Source: Spirochaetia bacterium (lineage in GTDB: Bacteria > Spirochaetota > Spirochaetia > Sphaerochaetales > Sphaerochaetaceae). Taken from it: 13,040 nt of DNA. The position numbers and the translations under genes were made by a program. Where the stretch lies: assembly GCA_900769955.1 (NCBI GenBank), contig CAAGIP010000249.1, positions 1 through 13,040 on the forward strand. Direction: 5' to 3'. The notes under the pieces were generated by a model. The model was not told the origin of the DNA, ran no database searches, and worked only from the letters and a program-made list of their open reading frames with translations. Within the stretch, counting starts at the first letter, position 1. Each line of letters begins with the position of its first letter. Below, piece by piece: positions 5,075 to 12,721 of this stretch.

Positions 5075-6331
5075 ATGAAAAAGATTTTACTGCTTGTTCT
5101 TGTCATGCTTGTTTCCTTCTCCATGCTCTTTGCACAGGGCTCTAAGGAAGAGGCTAAAGATTCATCCGGCAAGACTGTCATCACATGGTGGGCATTCCCC
5201 ACATTCGCTGACAACGGTGCAACCGAAAAGGCACTCATCGAGGCTTTTGAGGCAGCAAATCCCGATGTAAAGGTAAACCTTGAGACCATCGACTTCACAT
5301 CAGGTCCCCAGAAGCTCACTGCTGCAATCGAAGGCGGAGCTGCTCCTGATGTTCTTTTCGATGCTCCGGGCAGAATCATTGAGTACGGAACAAACGGAAA
5401 GCTCGTTGCACTCGATAAACTCTTTACCGCAGACTACCTCGCTGATATCGGCGGTCTTGCAAACGCATGTACCGACGGTACTCACTACTACATGTATCCT
5501 CTCTCATCAGCACCCTTCTGGATGTCAATCAATAGGGAAATGTGGGAGAAGGCAGGTGCATGGCAGTATGTAAACACTGAGGGTGACAGACTTTGGACAA
5601 CGGAAAACTGGGCAAAGGCAATGGAAGCACTCGGTAAGGCAGGTTACATCGGATGTAACGTCTACTGCGGAGGCCAGGGCGGTGACCAGGGAACAAGAGC
5701 TCTTGTCAACAACCTCTATTCCTCATCCATCTATGCTGACGGAAAGTGGACTGCAAACACAGAGGGCAATAAAAAGGCACTTGAGCTTCTCGTAGGTCTT
5801 TACAACAAGGGTGCAATTGACTTCGGACGCGGTATCGCAGCTGCAGACGAACTCCAGCTCTATCAGCAGGAAATGATCGCATCAACACTCTGCTGGGGCA
5901 CATCCAACGCAAAGAACTACAAGAGCGATTCCTACACACAGTTCTCAGTACCATTCCCATCAGAAGACGGTATTCCTGAGCTCGAGTATCTCGCAAACGG
6001 CTTCTGCGTATTCGATAACGGTGATGCAGCCAAGGCTGATGCTGCCATCAGATTCATCCAGTTCATCTGTGACGATCCCGTATGGGGACCCAAGGCAGTA
6101 GTTGCTTCCGCAGCATTCCCCGCACGCGCATCCTTCGGCAACCTCTATGGCGATGATCCTGAATACGCACTTCTCTCATCCTGGACTCAGTACTATGGTC
6201 CTTACTACAACACAAGACCCAAGTTCGCTCAGATGAGAACCCAGTGGTGGAACATGCTCCAGTACGTCTCAACAGGCGATAAGACAGTCGCAAAGGCAGT
6301 GGCTGACTTCGACGCTGAAGCAAACAAATAA
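5075..6331 (+). CDS. ABC transporter extracellular solute-binding protein, family 1 (CUT1-type sugar importer)
   Basis: 418 residues. Captures a solute, probably a carbohydrate, outside the inner membrane and delivers it to the two permeases encoded next. The signal peptide is residues 1-20: Lys-Lys, a Leu/Val core, then LFA-QGSKEEA with likely cleavage after Ala20. There is no cysteine at the site, so this is a soluble periplasmic protein, not a classical lipoprotein. The mature protein starts with ITWWAFPTFADN (about 36-47), the first strand and binding-cleft aromatics, and continues with typical family-1 text such as FEAANPDVKVN, GGAAPDVLFDAPG and an aromatic C-terminus. Many Trp and Tyr residues fit stacking on sugar rings. 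The ribosome binding site is strong (AAGGAGAG, 6 nt). A terminator after the gene should make this protein more abundant than the permeases. Substrate unknown; the FCD regulator hints at a sugar acid or derivative. Confidence 0.94.
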   Translation: MKKILLLVLVMLVSFSMLFAQGSKEEAKDSSGKTVITWWAFPTFADNGATEKALIEAFEAANPDVKVNLETIDFTSGPQKLTAAIEGGAAPDVLFDAPGRIIEYGTNGKLVALDKLFTADYLADIGGLANACTDGTHYYMYPLSSAPFWMSINREMWEKAGAWQYVNTEGDRLWTTENWAKAMEALGKAGYIGCNVYCGGQGGDQGTRALVNNLYSSSIYADGKWTANTEGNKKALELLVGLYNKGAIDFGRGIAAADELQLYQQEMIASTLCWGTSNAKNYKSDSYTQFSVPFPSEDGIPELEYLANGFCVFDNGDAAKADAAIRFIQFICDDPVWGPKAVVASAAFPARASFGNLYGDDPEYALLSSWTQYYGPYYNTRPKFAQMRTQWWNMLQYVSTGDKTVAKAVADFDAEANK

Positions 6332-6343
6332 GACCTGATTACT

Positions 6344-6385
6344 TGCTTCCTGTCTGACCTTTTTCGGGGCAGGAAGCATTTTTTT
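6344..6385 (+). terminator. Intra-operon terminator between binding protein and permeases
   Basis: TGCTTCCTG (6344-6352) and CAGGAAGCA (6370-6378) form a perfect 9-bp stem, followed by seven T (6379-6385). It lies between the binding-protein stop and the first permease, whose ribosome binding site AAGGGGG (6391-6397) follows at once. Partial read-through would set the protein ratio. Confidence 0.88.
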
Positions 6386-6402
6386 ACCCAAAGGGGGTTA
6401 AA

Positions 6403-7314
6403 ATGGCTAAAAAAGCAGCTCAGACCATGGGTGTGAGCCATGCAATACAGCGTCAGATCGACAGGGTGAGCTACCTCTTCCTGCTGCCTATGGCAGTATT
6501 CTTTCTGTGCTTCGTGCTGGCTCCGATGGTCATAGGAATAGTCACAAGTTTCTTCAATTACCGCATGGGTGTTTTCGAGTTCAACTTCGGAAAGAACTAT
6601 GCCCAGCTCTTCTCTGACAAGGTGTTCTGGAGGAGCATGCGCAATACCATCGTGATAGTTGTCGCTTCTGTACCGCTTGTCACGGTCTTTTCACTCTGGG
6701 TGGCATCCGCACTCAGTGAGAAGAGCATGGGTACTACATCACTCTTCAGAGGTGTATTCTATCTTCCGGTCGTCATGGGTACGGTTCCCGTCGTAGTCGT
6801 CTGGAAGTGGATCTTCAATGCCTACTACGGCATTCTAAACTACATCCTTAAGGCACTTAACCTCATGCCTCAGAACCTGAGGTATGACTGGCTTGGTGAA
6901 AAGAGTGCGGCCATCTGGTGTATTCTGACGATTCTGTTCACAACCAGTATAGGACAGCCTATAGTCCTTTACATCGCTGCACTCGGAAATGTGGACAAGT
7001 CCATTACAGAGGCAGCGGAAGTGGACGGTGCATCGAAACTCAGGACCTTCTGGCAGGTGAAGTGGCCTTCAATAATGCCGACAACGCTTTACATCGTAGT
7101 CATCACGACGATCAACAGCTTCCAGTGCTTCGCGCTGATCCAGCTGCTGACAAGCGGCGGTCCCTCATACTCGACATCAACAGTCATGTACTACCTGTAT
7201 GAGCAGGCCTTCACATACTACAACTACGGATATGCCAACGCCATGGGCGTGATCCTTGCAATCGTCATTGCAGGCTTCTCGGCACTTCAGTTCAAGACCA
7301 TGAAGACGGAGTAG
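6403..7314 (+). CDS. ABC sugar transporter permease 1 (MalF/UgpA-like)
   Basis: 303 residues, inner-membrane channel half of the importer. About six membrane segments are visible at residues 23-50, 82-103, 115-138, 168-194, 228-250 and 281-297. The EAA loop that docks the ATPase is EAAEVDGASKLRTFWQVKWP (203-222), close to consensus with the invariant Gly209. The N-terminus is cytoplasmic and basic. This is the standard length for the short CUT1 permease without a periplasmic MalF insert. It starts 7 nt after a GGGGG-rich ribosome binding site and ends 9 nt before the second permease, whose own ribosome binding site spans the stop codon. The two permeases should form a heterodimer. An ATPase partner is not encoded here. 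Confidence 0.94.
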   Translation: MAKKAAQTMGVSHAIQRQIDRVSYLFLLPMAVFFLCFVLAPMVIGIVTSFFNYRMGVFEFNFGKNYAQLFSDKVFWRSMRNTIVIVVASVPLVTVFSLWVASALSEKSMGTTSLFRGVFYLPVVMGTVPVVVVWKWIFNAYYGILNYILKALNLMPQNLRYDWLGEKSAAIWCILTILFTTSIGQPIVLYIAALGNVDKSITEAAEVDGASKLRTFWQVKWPSIMPTTLYIVVITTINSFQCFALIQLLTSGGPSYSTSTVMYYLYEQAFTYYNYGYANAMGVILAIVIAGFSALQFKTMKTE

Positions 7315-7323
7315 GGGGGTACT

Positions 7324-8160
7324 ATGGATCAGATTAAGAAAAATCAGACGAAAACCAGAGTATACAATGTATTCTCCATGGCAGTGCTTGTCATCATAGC
7401 ACTTCTGTTCCTCTTCCCGTTCTACTGGATCATAACGGGTTCCTTCAAGGTACAGCCCAATAAGATCCCGCCTGAATGGTTCCCGAAATCGTGGACGGGA
7501 ATGCACTGGGAAAAACTCTTCAGACAGCCTGCCTGGACTTGGTTCTTCAACTCAGTGTTCATGTCTGTCATGTCGATGATTCTGGTTCTGCTTGCATCAT
7601 CAATGGCAGGATACGTGCTTGCAAAGAAGGCGTTTACGGGAAGGAAGATAATCTTCTCAATCCTGGTAATGGCCATGGCACTGCCAAAGCAGGTCATTCT
7701 GGTTCCGCTTGTGAGAATGATGAATGCGCTCTCGCTCTACAACACGCTCTGGGCAGTAATTCTCGGAACAGTCGGCTGGCCCTTCGGTACCTTCCTCATG
7801 AAGCAGTTCTCCGAAGGAATTCCGACGGAGCTGCTGGAAGCCGCGAAGATCGACGGTTCCGGTGAGACCAGGACATTCCTTTCGGTTGTCTGTCCGATGC
7901 TCAAGCCCGCCTTCGGTGCCCTTGCGATCTTCACGTTCATCAACACGTGGAACGATTACTTCCTCCAGCTCGTAATGCTTACAAGCAGGAACAATCTTTC
8001 GATCTCGCTCGGTATCGCAACACTGCAGGCTGAGCTCAGCACCGACTATGGCCTCATCATGGCAGGTGCAACATTGGGTGCAGTCCCGATCGTCACGATC
8101 TTCGTGATGTTCCAGAAGTACTTCACCAACGGTATCGCACTAGGTGCCGTCAAGGGGTGA
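7324..8160 (+). CDS. ABC sugar transporter permease 2 (MalG/UgpE-like)
   Basis: 278 residues, second channel half. Typical MalG-type features: an N-terminal segment followed by FPFYWIITGSFK (31-42), a family signature; membrane segments at about 16-38, 73-99, 109-129, 139-158, 196-220 and 245-262; and the EAA loop EAAKIDGSGETRTFLSVVCP (172-191). After it comes FINTWNDYFLQLVML, the conserved W-N segment of this family. The C-terminus GIALGAVKG is also classic. Translation uses the G-run overlapping the stop of permease 1 (7314-7319). It is the last gene of the importer operon and no MalK/MsmX-type ATPase follows, so a shared ATPase encoded elsewhere is assumed. A hairpin without T run lies 25 nt downstream. 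Confidence 0.95.
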   Translation: MDQIKKNQTKTRVYNVFSMAVLVIIALLFLFPFYWIITGSFKVQPNKIPPEWFPKSWTGMHWEKLFRQPAWTWFFNSVFMSVMSMILVLLASSMAGYVLAKKAFTGRKIIFSILVMAMALPKQVILVPLVRMMNALSLYNTLWAVILGTVGWPFGTFLMKQFSEGIPTELLEAAKIDGSGETRTFLSVVCPMLKPAFGALAIFTFINTWNDYFLQLVMLTSRNNLSISLGIATLQAELSTDYGLIMAGATLGAVPIVTIFVMFQKYFTNGIALGAVKG

Positions 8161-8184
8161 TAACCTGTATCTAAATTAAGAATA

Positions 8185-8222
8185 GTGGCGGAATCCATAT
8201 GCTTTTAATGAGATTCTGCCAC
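8185..8222. terminator. Hairpin between convergent genes, possible bidirectional terminator
   Basis: GTGGCGGAATC (8185-8195) and GATTCTGCCAC (8212-8222) form an 11-bp stem with one G-U pair and a 16-nt loop. It sits between the importer (plus) and the SAP gene (minus). Neither side has a clean T run, so termination may need Rho or may be weak. Confidence 0.5.
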
Positions 8223-8234
8223 AATTCCCCATAT

Positions 8235-8732
8235 TTATTCCTTAAGAACGGAAAGATCACCTTCCTCAAATATCGGGTGAAGCACTTTAGATTTCTTATT
8301 CTTCCAGCACTTTATCGCATCTGAAAGCGTGAGGCCTTCTGTTCCCGAAAAGAATGCCCTGATATATGCATTGTATTCAAACTGGGCTTCGATATCAGTC
8401 TTCTTCCCACATACGTCTTTATATGCATGAACCGCATCAAGGTATGTTTTCCCGGAATTGTCCTTCAGCCATTTCTGAAAAGGAACCCTGAAGGTGAAGT
8501 TTTTGCCGAGCCTGCTCTCGAAATAGGCCCTGTGCTTTTCGGTGCATCTGATGTTTTCCTCGATTATGGTTTCATCAGCGATAATGGCTGGCGTGAAGTC
8601 TTTGTATCTGGTTAACTTTTCTTTCTTTGTTCCTGAAAGCCTTTTATAAAGATCATCCTTGCATCCGCAGGCAGAGAGCCCTCTCTGCCTGCACTCTTCC
8701 TGAAGCTCTGCCTTTGTCTGATATATTCCCAT
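8235..8732 (-). CDS. SAP-domain protein with a duplicated C-terminal motif (DUF6434-like)
   Basis: 165 residues, cytoplasmic, very basic. Residues 5-33 (QTKAELQEECRQRGLSACGC) read as a SAP helix-turn-helix, a small nucleic-acid-binding motif. The C-terminal part resembles proteins that I remember as DUF6434. Two copies of one motif are visible without gaps at offset 39: residues 79-105 and 118-144 share F/F, F/Y (81/120), W/F (88/127), Gly94/Gly133, Thr96/Thr135, Asp99-Ala100/Asp138-Ala139, Tyr104/Trp143 and Lys105/Lys144. No catalytic site is seen, so a DNA- or RNA-binding role is the best guess. There is no Shine-Dalgarno; a -10-like box lies 7 nt upstream. It is divergent from the ATPase/nuclease gene across 255 bp, and both proteins begin MGIY. 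A functional pair is possible but not shown. Confidence 0.75.
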   Translation of the reverse strand: MGIYQTKAELQEECRQRGLSACGCKDDLYKRLSGTKKEKLTRYKDFTPAIIADETIIEENIRCTEKHRAYFESRLGKNFTFRVPFQKWLKDNSGKTYLDAVHAYKDVCGKKTDIEAQFEYNAYIRAFFSGTEGLTLSDAIKCWKNKKSKVLHPIFEEGDLSVLKE

Positions 8733-8739
8733 GAATCAG

Positions 8740-8748
8740 ATGGTATCA
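8740..8748 (-). promoter_or_regulatory. Possible extended -10 of the SAP gene, leaderless
   Basis: On the minus strand TGATACCAT is a TGn-extended -10 with four of six hexamer matches, 7 nt before the ATG at 8732. There is no convincing -35. If used, the mRNA would begin at or one base before the start codon. Confidence 0.28.
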
Positions 8749-8843
8749 CTTATTCAGCTGATCAGTAATGGTTCTTTGATGCATAAGTCTGAATACAGCC
8801 GGTACGCTGAGAATGGGAATTACTCTCACGGGTGAAGACGTGT

Positions 8844-8975
8844 ATGCTTTTCCCGCAGTTTATTTCCAAGCTTGGGCGTAGATTGACCGAAATCAGATCA
8901 ACAGAGCCTTTTGGTGTTGCGCTAAGGAAGATATTGTACCCCCCTCGCAAGGATTTGTATGACATATTAAGATAA
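8844..8975 (+). CDS. Candidate 43-codon ORF or gene remnant upstream of the ATPase gene
   Basis: The plus frame is open from 8811 (after TGA 8808-8810) to TAA 8973-8975. From ATG 8844 it gives 43 residues, including FGVALRKILYPPRKDLYDIL near the end; a GTG at 8832 is an alternative start. The text has the charge balance of a real protein, and its stop codon overlaps the ribosome binding site of the next gene (AAGGAGA, 8974-8980), as in coupled operons. No clear ribosome binding site precedes its own start. The opposite strand is also open here, so coding is uncertain. It may be the tail of a lost gene. The rest of the 8733-8987 gap holds only an 8-bp palindrome, CTGATCAG (8758-8765). Confidence 0.28.
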   Translation: MLFPQFISKLGRRLTEIRSTEPFGVALRKILYPPRKDLYDILR

Positions 8976-8987
8976 GGAGACCGTACT

Positions 8988-10565
8988 ATGGGAATATATG
9001 TCAATCCCGGAAATGGGCGACTGTCAGCTGACAGGACAAGGGAAATATATGTGGATAAATCCCTTATGCTTTCAGAACTGAATCATTATATTTCCCATAA
9101 TATAAACCTTGTATGTGTTTCCAGACCGCGTCGCTTCGGTAAGACTATGGCTGCCAATATGATCGCAGCTTACTATTCACGAGGTTGTGATTCTCATAAT
9201 GTATTTTCAGGACTGGAAATATCATCAAGCCCAGATTTTGAGACATATCTTAACAGTTTTACGGTCATAAAGCTGGATATGAACGGTGTAGTCAATAAGA
9301 AAGGTACTCTCAAGGTATCGGATTTTATAGATTCAGAAGTCGTTCCGGAACTCAGAAAGACTTTTCCCGGTATACTGCCTGAAGAGAAAATAAATCTTCC
9401 TATGGCAGTAATGAGGATTTTTTTCCAAACCGGAGAACGCTTTGTTTTTATTATTGACGAATATGATGTGATCTTCAGAGAGCAGGAATACATAAGTGAA
9501 CGGGAAAACTATGTTTCCATGCTGACCGCACTGTTCAAAGGAGATGATGTAAGACAGGCTGTGGCACTTGTTTATCTCACGGGTATCCTTCCTGTACTGA
9601 AGGATAAGGCACAGTCAAAGCTCAATGACTTCAGGGAACTGACAATGCTGGATGCTGAAAATCTGGCCGGATACTTTGGATTCACGGAAAATGAAGTATT
9701 AAGCTTATGTATCGAAAAATCGATGGATTTCGATGAGGTTAAAAGATGGTATGACGGATACAGACTGAATGGAGTGGAGATTTATTCCCCGAAATCAGTT
9801 GTGACCGCGGTTGAGAAGAAAAGATGTGATGATTATTGGACCCAGACTGCATCTTATGAGGCCCTGCAGGATTTGGTCCTGCTTAATGTGGATGGACTCA
9901 GAGATGATATCACTTTTATGATCTGTGGCTCAGAAGTACCTGTTAACATCAGGAAGTTCAGAAACTCTGCGTTGCAGATGAAATCCCGGGATGAGGTGCT
10001 CACATGTCTGATCCACCTTGGATATCTTGGATATGACATGGACAGAGAGGTATGCTTTATTCCGAATCATGAAATCAGGAATGAATGGATACTTTCTGTT
10101 GAGGACAATCCTGATTTCTCGAAAGTGATTGCCTTTGTAAGGGATTCCAGATGTTTGCTTGAAGCTACCTGGAACAGAGACTCTTACAGAGTGGCCCAGT
10201 CAGTAAAAGAAACGCATATGTTCGTTTCAGGCTCCCTGACCTTCAATAATGAAGGCGCATTTCAGAGTGCTATCAGACTTGCATACTTTTATGCAGACAG
10301 CTTTTATTATGTGTTCAGTGAACTTCCGGCAGGAAAAGGTTTTGCTGATATCGTGTTTATTCCATATGTGGCAGGTGTTCCTGCCATGATGGTTGAACTG
10401 AAAAGAAATGACAGTCATCAAAGTGGCATCGCCCAGATAAAAAAACGCGAATACCCGAAAGCTTTGAAAAACTTTAACGACAGGATACTTGCAGTAGCTA
10501 TCAGCTACGATGGAAAAACAAAAGAGCACCAATGCATAATTGAGGAGTTTCAGATTTCACTTTAA
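8988..10565 (+). CDS. AAA-ATPase-like protein with C-terminal PD-(D/E)XK nuclease domain
   Basis: 525 residues, the usual length of the AAA-ATPase-like plus PDDEXK_9 family, which occurs in many copies in gut bacteria and spirochaetes and whose function is unsettled. In order: YVDKSLMLSEL (21-31), the family's N-terminal signature; a degenerate Walker A, SRPRRFGKTM (45-54) with Lys52-Thr53; Walker B FVFIIDEYD (152-160) with Asp157-Glu158; LTGILPV (197-203); the conserved YDGYRLNGVEIYSP (255-268); and PNHEIRNEW (359-367). The nuclease core has Asp454 in FADIVF and Glu470-x-Lys472 in VELKRN, then an Ile-Lys-Lys helix. Catalytic residues look intact. Start: ATG 8988 with AAGGAGA upstream. Parts are AT-rich (18 G+C in the 60 bases from 9061), hinting at a foreign origin. 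Its end overlaps the AraC-type gene tail to tail by 9 bases. Confidence 0.9.
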   Translation: MGIYVNPGNGRLSADRTREIYVDKSLMLSELNHYISHNINLVCVSRPRRFGKTMAANMIAAYYSRGCDSHNVFSGLEISSSPDFETYLNSFTVIKLDMNGVVNKKGTLKVSDFIDSEVVPELRKTFPGILPEEKINLPMAVMRIFFQTGERFVFIIDEYDVIFREQEYISERENYVSMLTALFKGDDVRQAVALVYLTGILPVLKDKAQSKLNDFRELTMLDAENLAGYFGFTENEVLSLCIEKSMDFDEVKRWYDGYRLNGVEIYSPKSVVTAVEKKRCDDYWTQTASYEALQDLVLLNVDGLRDDITFMICGSEVPVNIRKFRNSALQMKSRDEVLTCLIHLGYLGYDMDREVCFIPNHEIRNEWILSVEDNPDFSKVIAFVRDSRCLLEATWNRDSYRVAQSVKETHMFVSGSLTFNNEGAFQSAIRLAYFYADSFYYVFSELPAGKGFADIVFIPYVAGVPAMMVELKRNDSHQSGIAQIKKREYPKALKNFNDRILAVAISYDGKTKEHQCIIEEFQISL

Positions 10566-11408
10566 CGGAAAGCATATGTCCATCTCCATGTACAGCTCTT
10601 CACTTACAAAAGTGTAGATATCGAATATGGGTTTTTCGGCTAGAGTGTTCCCTGTCTTCTCGAGCCACCTGCAGAATACTTCCTGATATACCGGGAAGAG
10701 TGTTTCCGGGTATCCGCTGTAAGGACATACAGCATATTTCCCTCCTTCAAACACTGTTGTGTTCAGTTGATTTCTGATTACCGAGGGATCACCGGGACTG
10801 ATGGTCTGACACAGCTGATAGAGACAGCTGTCCTCGTAAGTTATCGATGGATCATCGATTGTGCATTCAATGTATCTGGTGTTCTCATCGGCAAGGTGGA
10901 TGTATTTCTGAACGAAGCTGTCCCACTCAGATGCAAGGTCATGATAGTTACCTTTTTTGAGTTCGTATATGACACATATATCAGGCAGTTTTCTGATCGT
11001 AGTGCCTGATATGATTGAGTCAAGGTCTTCTGCAGAGATGCTGTGTGAAAATGAGCTTTCCCTGACCCTCCTCTCGCTTGTACGTCTGAAGACGGATGGG
11101 GATGTGCTGTACATCTTCCTGAATACGGTTGCATAGTTTGACGGTGAATATCCGTAATCATAACCTATGTCGGTGACGCTTCTGTTTTTTTCAACCTTCA
11201 GACGCCAGGCGCTTCGTCCCAGCTTCGATCGCATGATGAACTGGTATAGCGCTTCTCCCATCTCTTTCCTGAAAACCCTGCTTAAGTGGTACTTTGAGAC
11301 TGCACAGTGTGATGCTACGTCATCGACACATATATCCTCTTCAAGATTGGAGAGGATATATGTGATCGCTTTTGTTACCATGTCCCTTGAAATTGAAGTG
11401 GTCTTCAT
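10557..11408 (-). CDS. AraC-family regulator with C-terminal GyrI-like ligand-binding domain
   Basis: 283 residues. The N-terminal AraC DNA-binding domain has two helix-turn-helix units: VDDVASHCAVSKYHLSRVF (28-46) and SVTDIGYDYGYSPSNYATVF (77-96), followed by TSPSVFRR. The C-terminal half (about 135-283) reads as a GyrI-like/effector-binding domain, with the typical start IRKLPDICVIYELKKGNYHDL, later GGKYAVCPYSG, then VYQEVFCRWLEKTG and a final FDIYTF strand. This order (HTH first, GyrI-like last) is that of Rob-type sensors, often inducers of drug efflux. The ATG overlaps the stop codon of the MATE gene (ATGA, 11405-11408), so both are one transcript with coupled translation. Probably it binds a toxic or signalling ligand and activates the exporter. 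The gene ends inside the last 9 bases of the convergent ATPase gene; no terminator is seen. Confidence 0.92.
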   Translation of the reverse strand: MKTTSISRDMVTKAITYILSNLEEDICVDDVASHCAVSKYHLSRVFRKEMGEALYQFIMRSKLGRSAWRLKVEKNRSVTDIGYDYGYSPSNYATVFRKMYSTSPSVFRRTSERRVRESSFSHSISAEDLDSIISGTTIRKLPDICVIYELKKGNYHDLASEWDSFVQKYIHLADENTRYIECTIDDPSITYEDSCLYQLCQTISPGDPSVIRNQLNTTVFEGGKYAVCPYSGYPETLFPVYQEVFCRWLEKTGNTLAEKPIFDIYTFVSEELYMEMDICFPLK

Positions 11409-12721
11409 TGTTTTATTCCATCACGTCTGATCAGAGAACAGGCGACGATTGCGGTAATGCATTCAGTCACAGGTGTAACCAGCCATACTCCGTTAAGTCC
11501 CCAGAACATCGGGAAGAGGAGGGTGAACGGGATCAGGAGGATAAGGCCTCTGAGGGAAGAAACAATGGCCGATGAAGATGCGTTCCCGATCGCGGTAACG
11601 TACATCGACAATGTCACATCAAAACCCATGACAGGGAAAGTCAACGCCATGATCCTGAAGCCTGTGGCAACTGCCGAAGCAACGTTTTCGCCTGCTCCGA
11701 AAAACAATGCATATTGCTTTCCGGAAATGGTCAGGAAGAGGGAAAAGAACAATCCGGTAATCACGAGGATCCTGACAGTAATGTTCCGCATTAATTCTGC
11801 TTCCTCAATTTCCCCTTTGCCCCAAAGTGTTAAAACAATGGAACAGAGTCCCTGACCGAATCCGATTGATATCATGCTGAAGGCGTATACCGCATAACCC
11901 AGGATCGTGAATGCGGCAACTCCTTCCACGCCTGCATACTTCATAAGAACATAATTGAACGCAAACATCGATATCGCACTTGCTGCTTCCCCTATGAACT
12001 CGGAGAACCCATTGAGAAACATCGCTTTCATGATCTTTCCATCATGCCTGAACCTTGTCAAATGAAGCCTGTCTGCTTTAAACAGAAAGTAAAACAGGCA
12101 TATGAGTACCGACAATGCCTCAACAGTCAGGGATGCATAGGCACTTCCGCATACTCCAAGGCCAAGAACTGAGACAAAAAGATAGTCCAGAATAAAGTTC
12201 AGTATGCATCCGGATACGGAGAGAGCCAGGAATGTCTGCAGTTTTCCATCAGTTCTGATGAACATCCCTGACACTGTAGTCAGAACAAGAAGTGGGTAGG
12301 TGAAAACCATGATGCGGTAATAGGATTCAAAATACCTGGAAAGCACTCCGTCTGCCTTCAGAAACTTCATGACCGGTGAAAAGAATGCGTTTATCAGGAT
12401 GCCTATAATGATGCATATAACAAGGGATGTCACCATGCTCTCAGTAAAAGCTTCGGATGCTTTCTGATTGTCCTTCCTTCCGATAAGATGTCCTGCGGTG
12501 ACCGATCCTCCAACACCCGTGCAAAGACCGACTCCGAGGAAGAGATAGAGAATCGGAAGACCGAGGTTAATGGCAGCGAGTGCATCTTCACCCACATGAT
12601 TGCCGACAAAATAGGCGTCAGTCACTGTGACTGCCGTGGTAAGGAGCATCGAGATGATGCACGGGATGCTGTAAGAGAGAATGGTTTTTATCGCTGATTC
12701 GGATTGAAGTGTCTTTTTCAT
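11405..12721 (-). CDS. MATE-family multidrug efflux transporter
   Basis: 438 residues from the chosen start, normal for MATE proteins, which export drugs or metabolites with Na+ or H+ entry. About 12 membrane segments are visible in two similar halves. Family marks: AVTVTDAYFVGNHVGEDALA in segment 1 and after, GVGGSVTAGHLIGRKD in segment 2, MFIRTDGKLQTFLAL before segment 5, LNFILDYLFV, then GLGVCGSAYASL; in the second half FGQGLCSIVLTLWGKGE. It has an odd C-terminal end in RRDGIKQ with no extra domain. Start: three in-frame ATGs occur (12784, 12742, 12721), none with a Shine-Dalgarno. I choose 12721 because it leaves a short tail before segment 1 as usual; TATCAT lies 8 nt before it. First gene of an operon with the AraC/GyrI-like regulator. 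Substrate unknown. Confidence 0.92.
   Translation of the reverse strand: MKKTLQSESAIKTILSYSIPCIISMLLTTAVTVTDAYFVGNHVGEDALAAINLGLPILYLFLGVGLCTGVGGSVTAGHLIGRKDNQKASEAFTESMVTSLVICIIIGILINAFFSPVMKFLKADGVLSRYFESYYRIMVFTYPLLVLTTVSGMFIRTDGKLQTFLALSVSGCILNFILDYLFVSVLGLGVCGSAYASLTVEALSVLICLFYFLFKADRLHLTRFRHDGKIMKAMFLNGFSEFIGEAASAISMFAFNYVLMKYAGVEGVAAFTILGYAVYAFSMISIGFGQGLCSIVLTLWGKGEIEEAELMRNITVRILVITGLFFSLFLTISGKQYALFFGAGENVASAVATGFRIMALTFPVMGFDVTLSMYVTAIGNASSSAIVSSLRGLILLIPFTLLFPMFWGLNGVWLVTPVTECITAIVACSLIRRDGIKQ

Noticed and set aside
7360..7365. GTATAC in the second permease, flanked like the operator
   Set aside because: It lies within the coding sequence, the flanks match less well, and a given 6-mer is expected about three times per strand in a window this size.
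8762..9004. 80-codon minus-strand ORF across the gap before the ATPase gene
   Set aside because: Its start lies inside the ATPase gene, there is no ribosome binding site, and its Ser/Asn-rich text looks like the complement of the plus frame described at 8811-8975.
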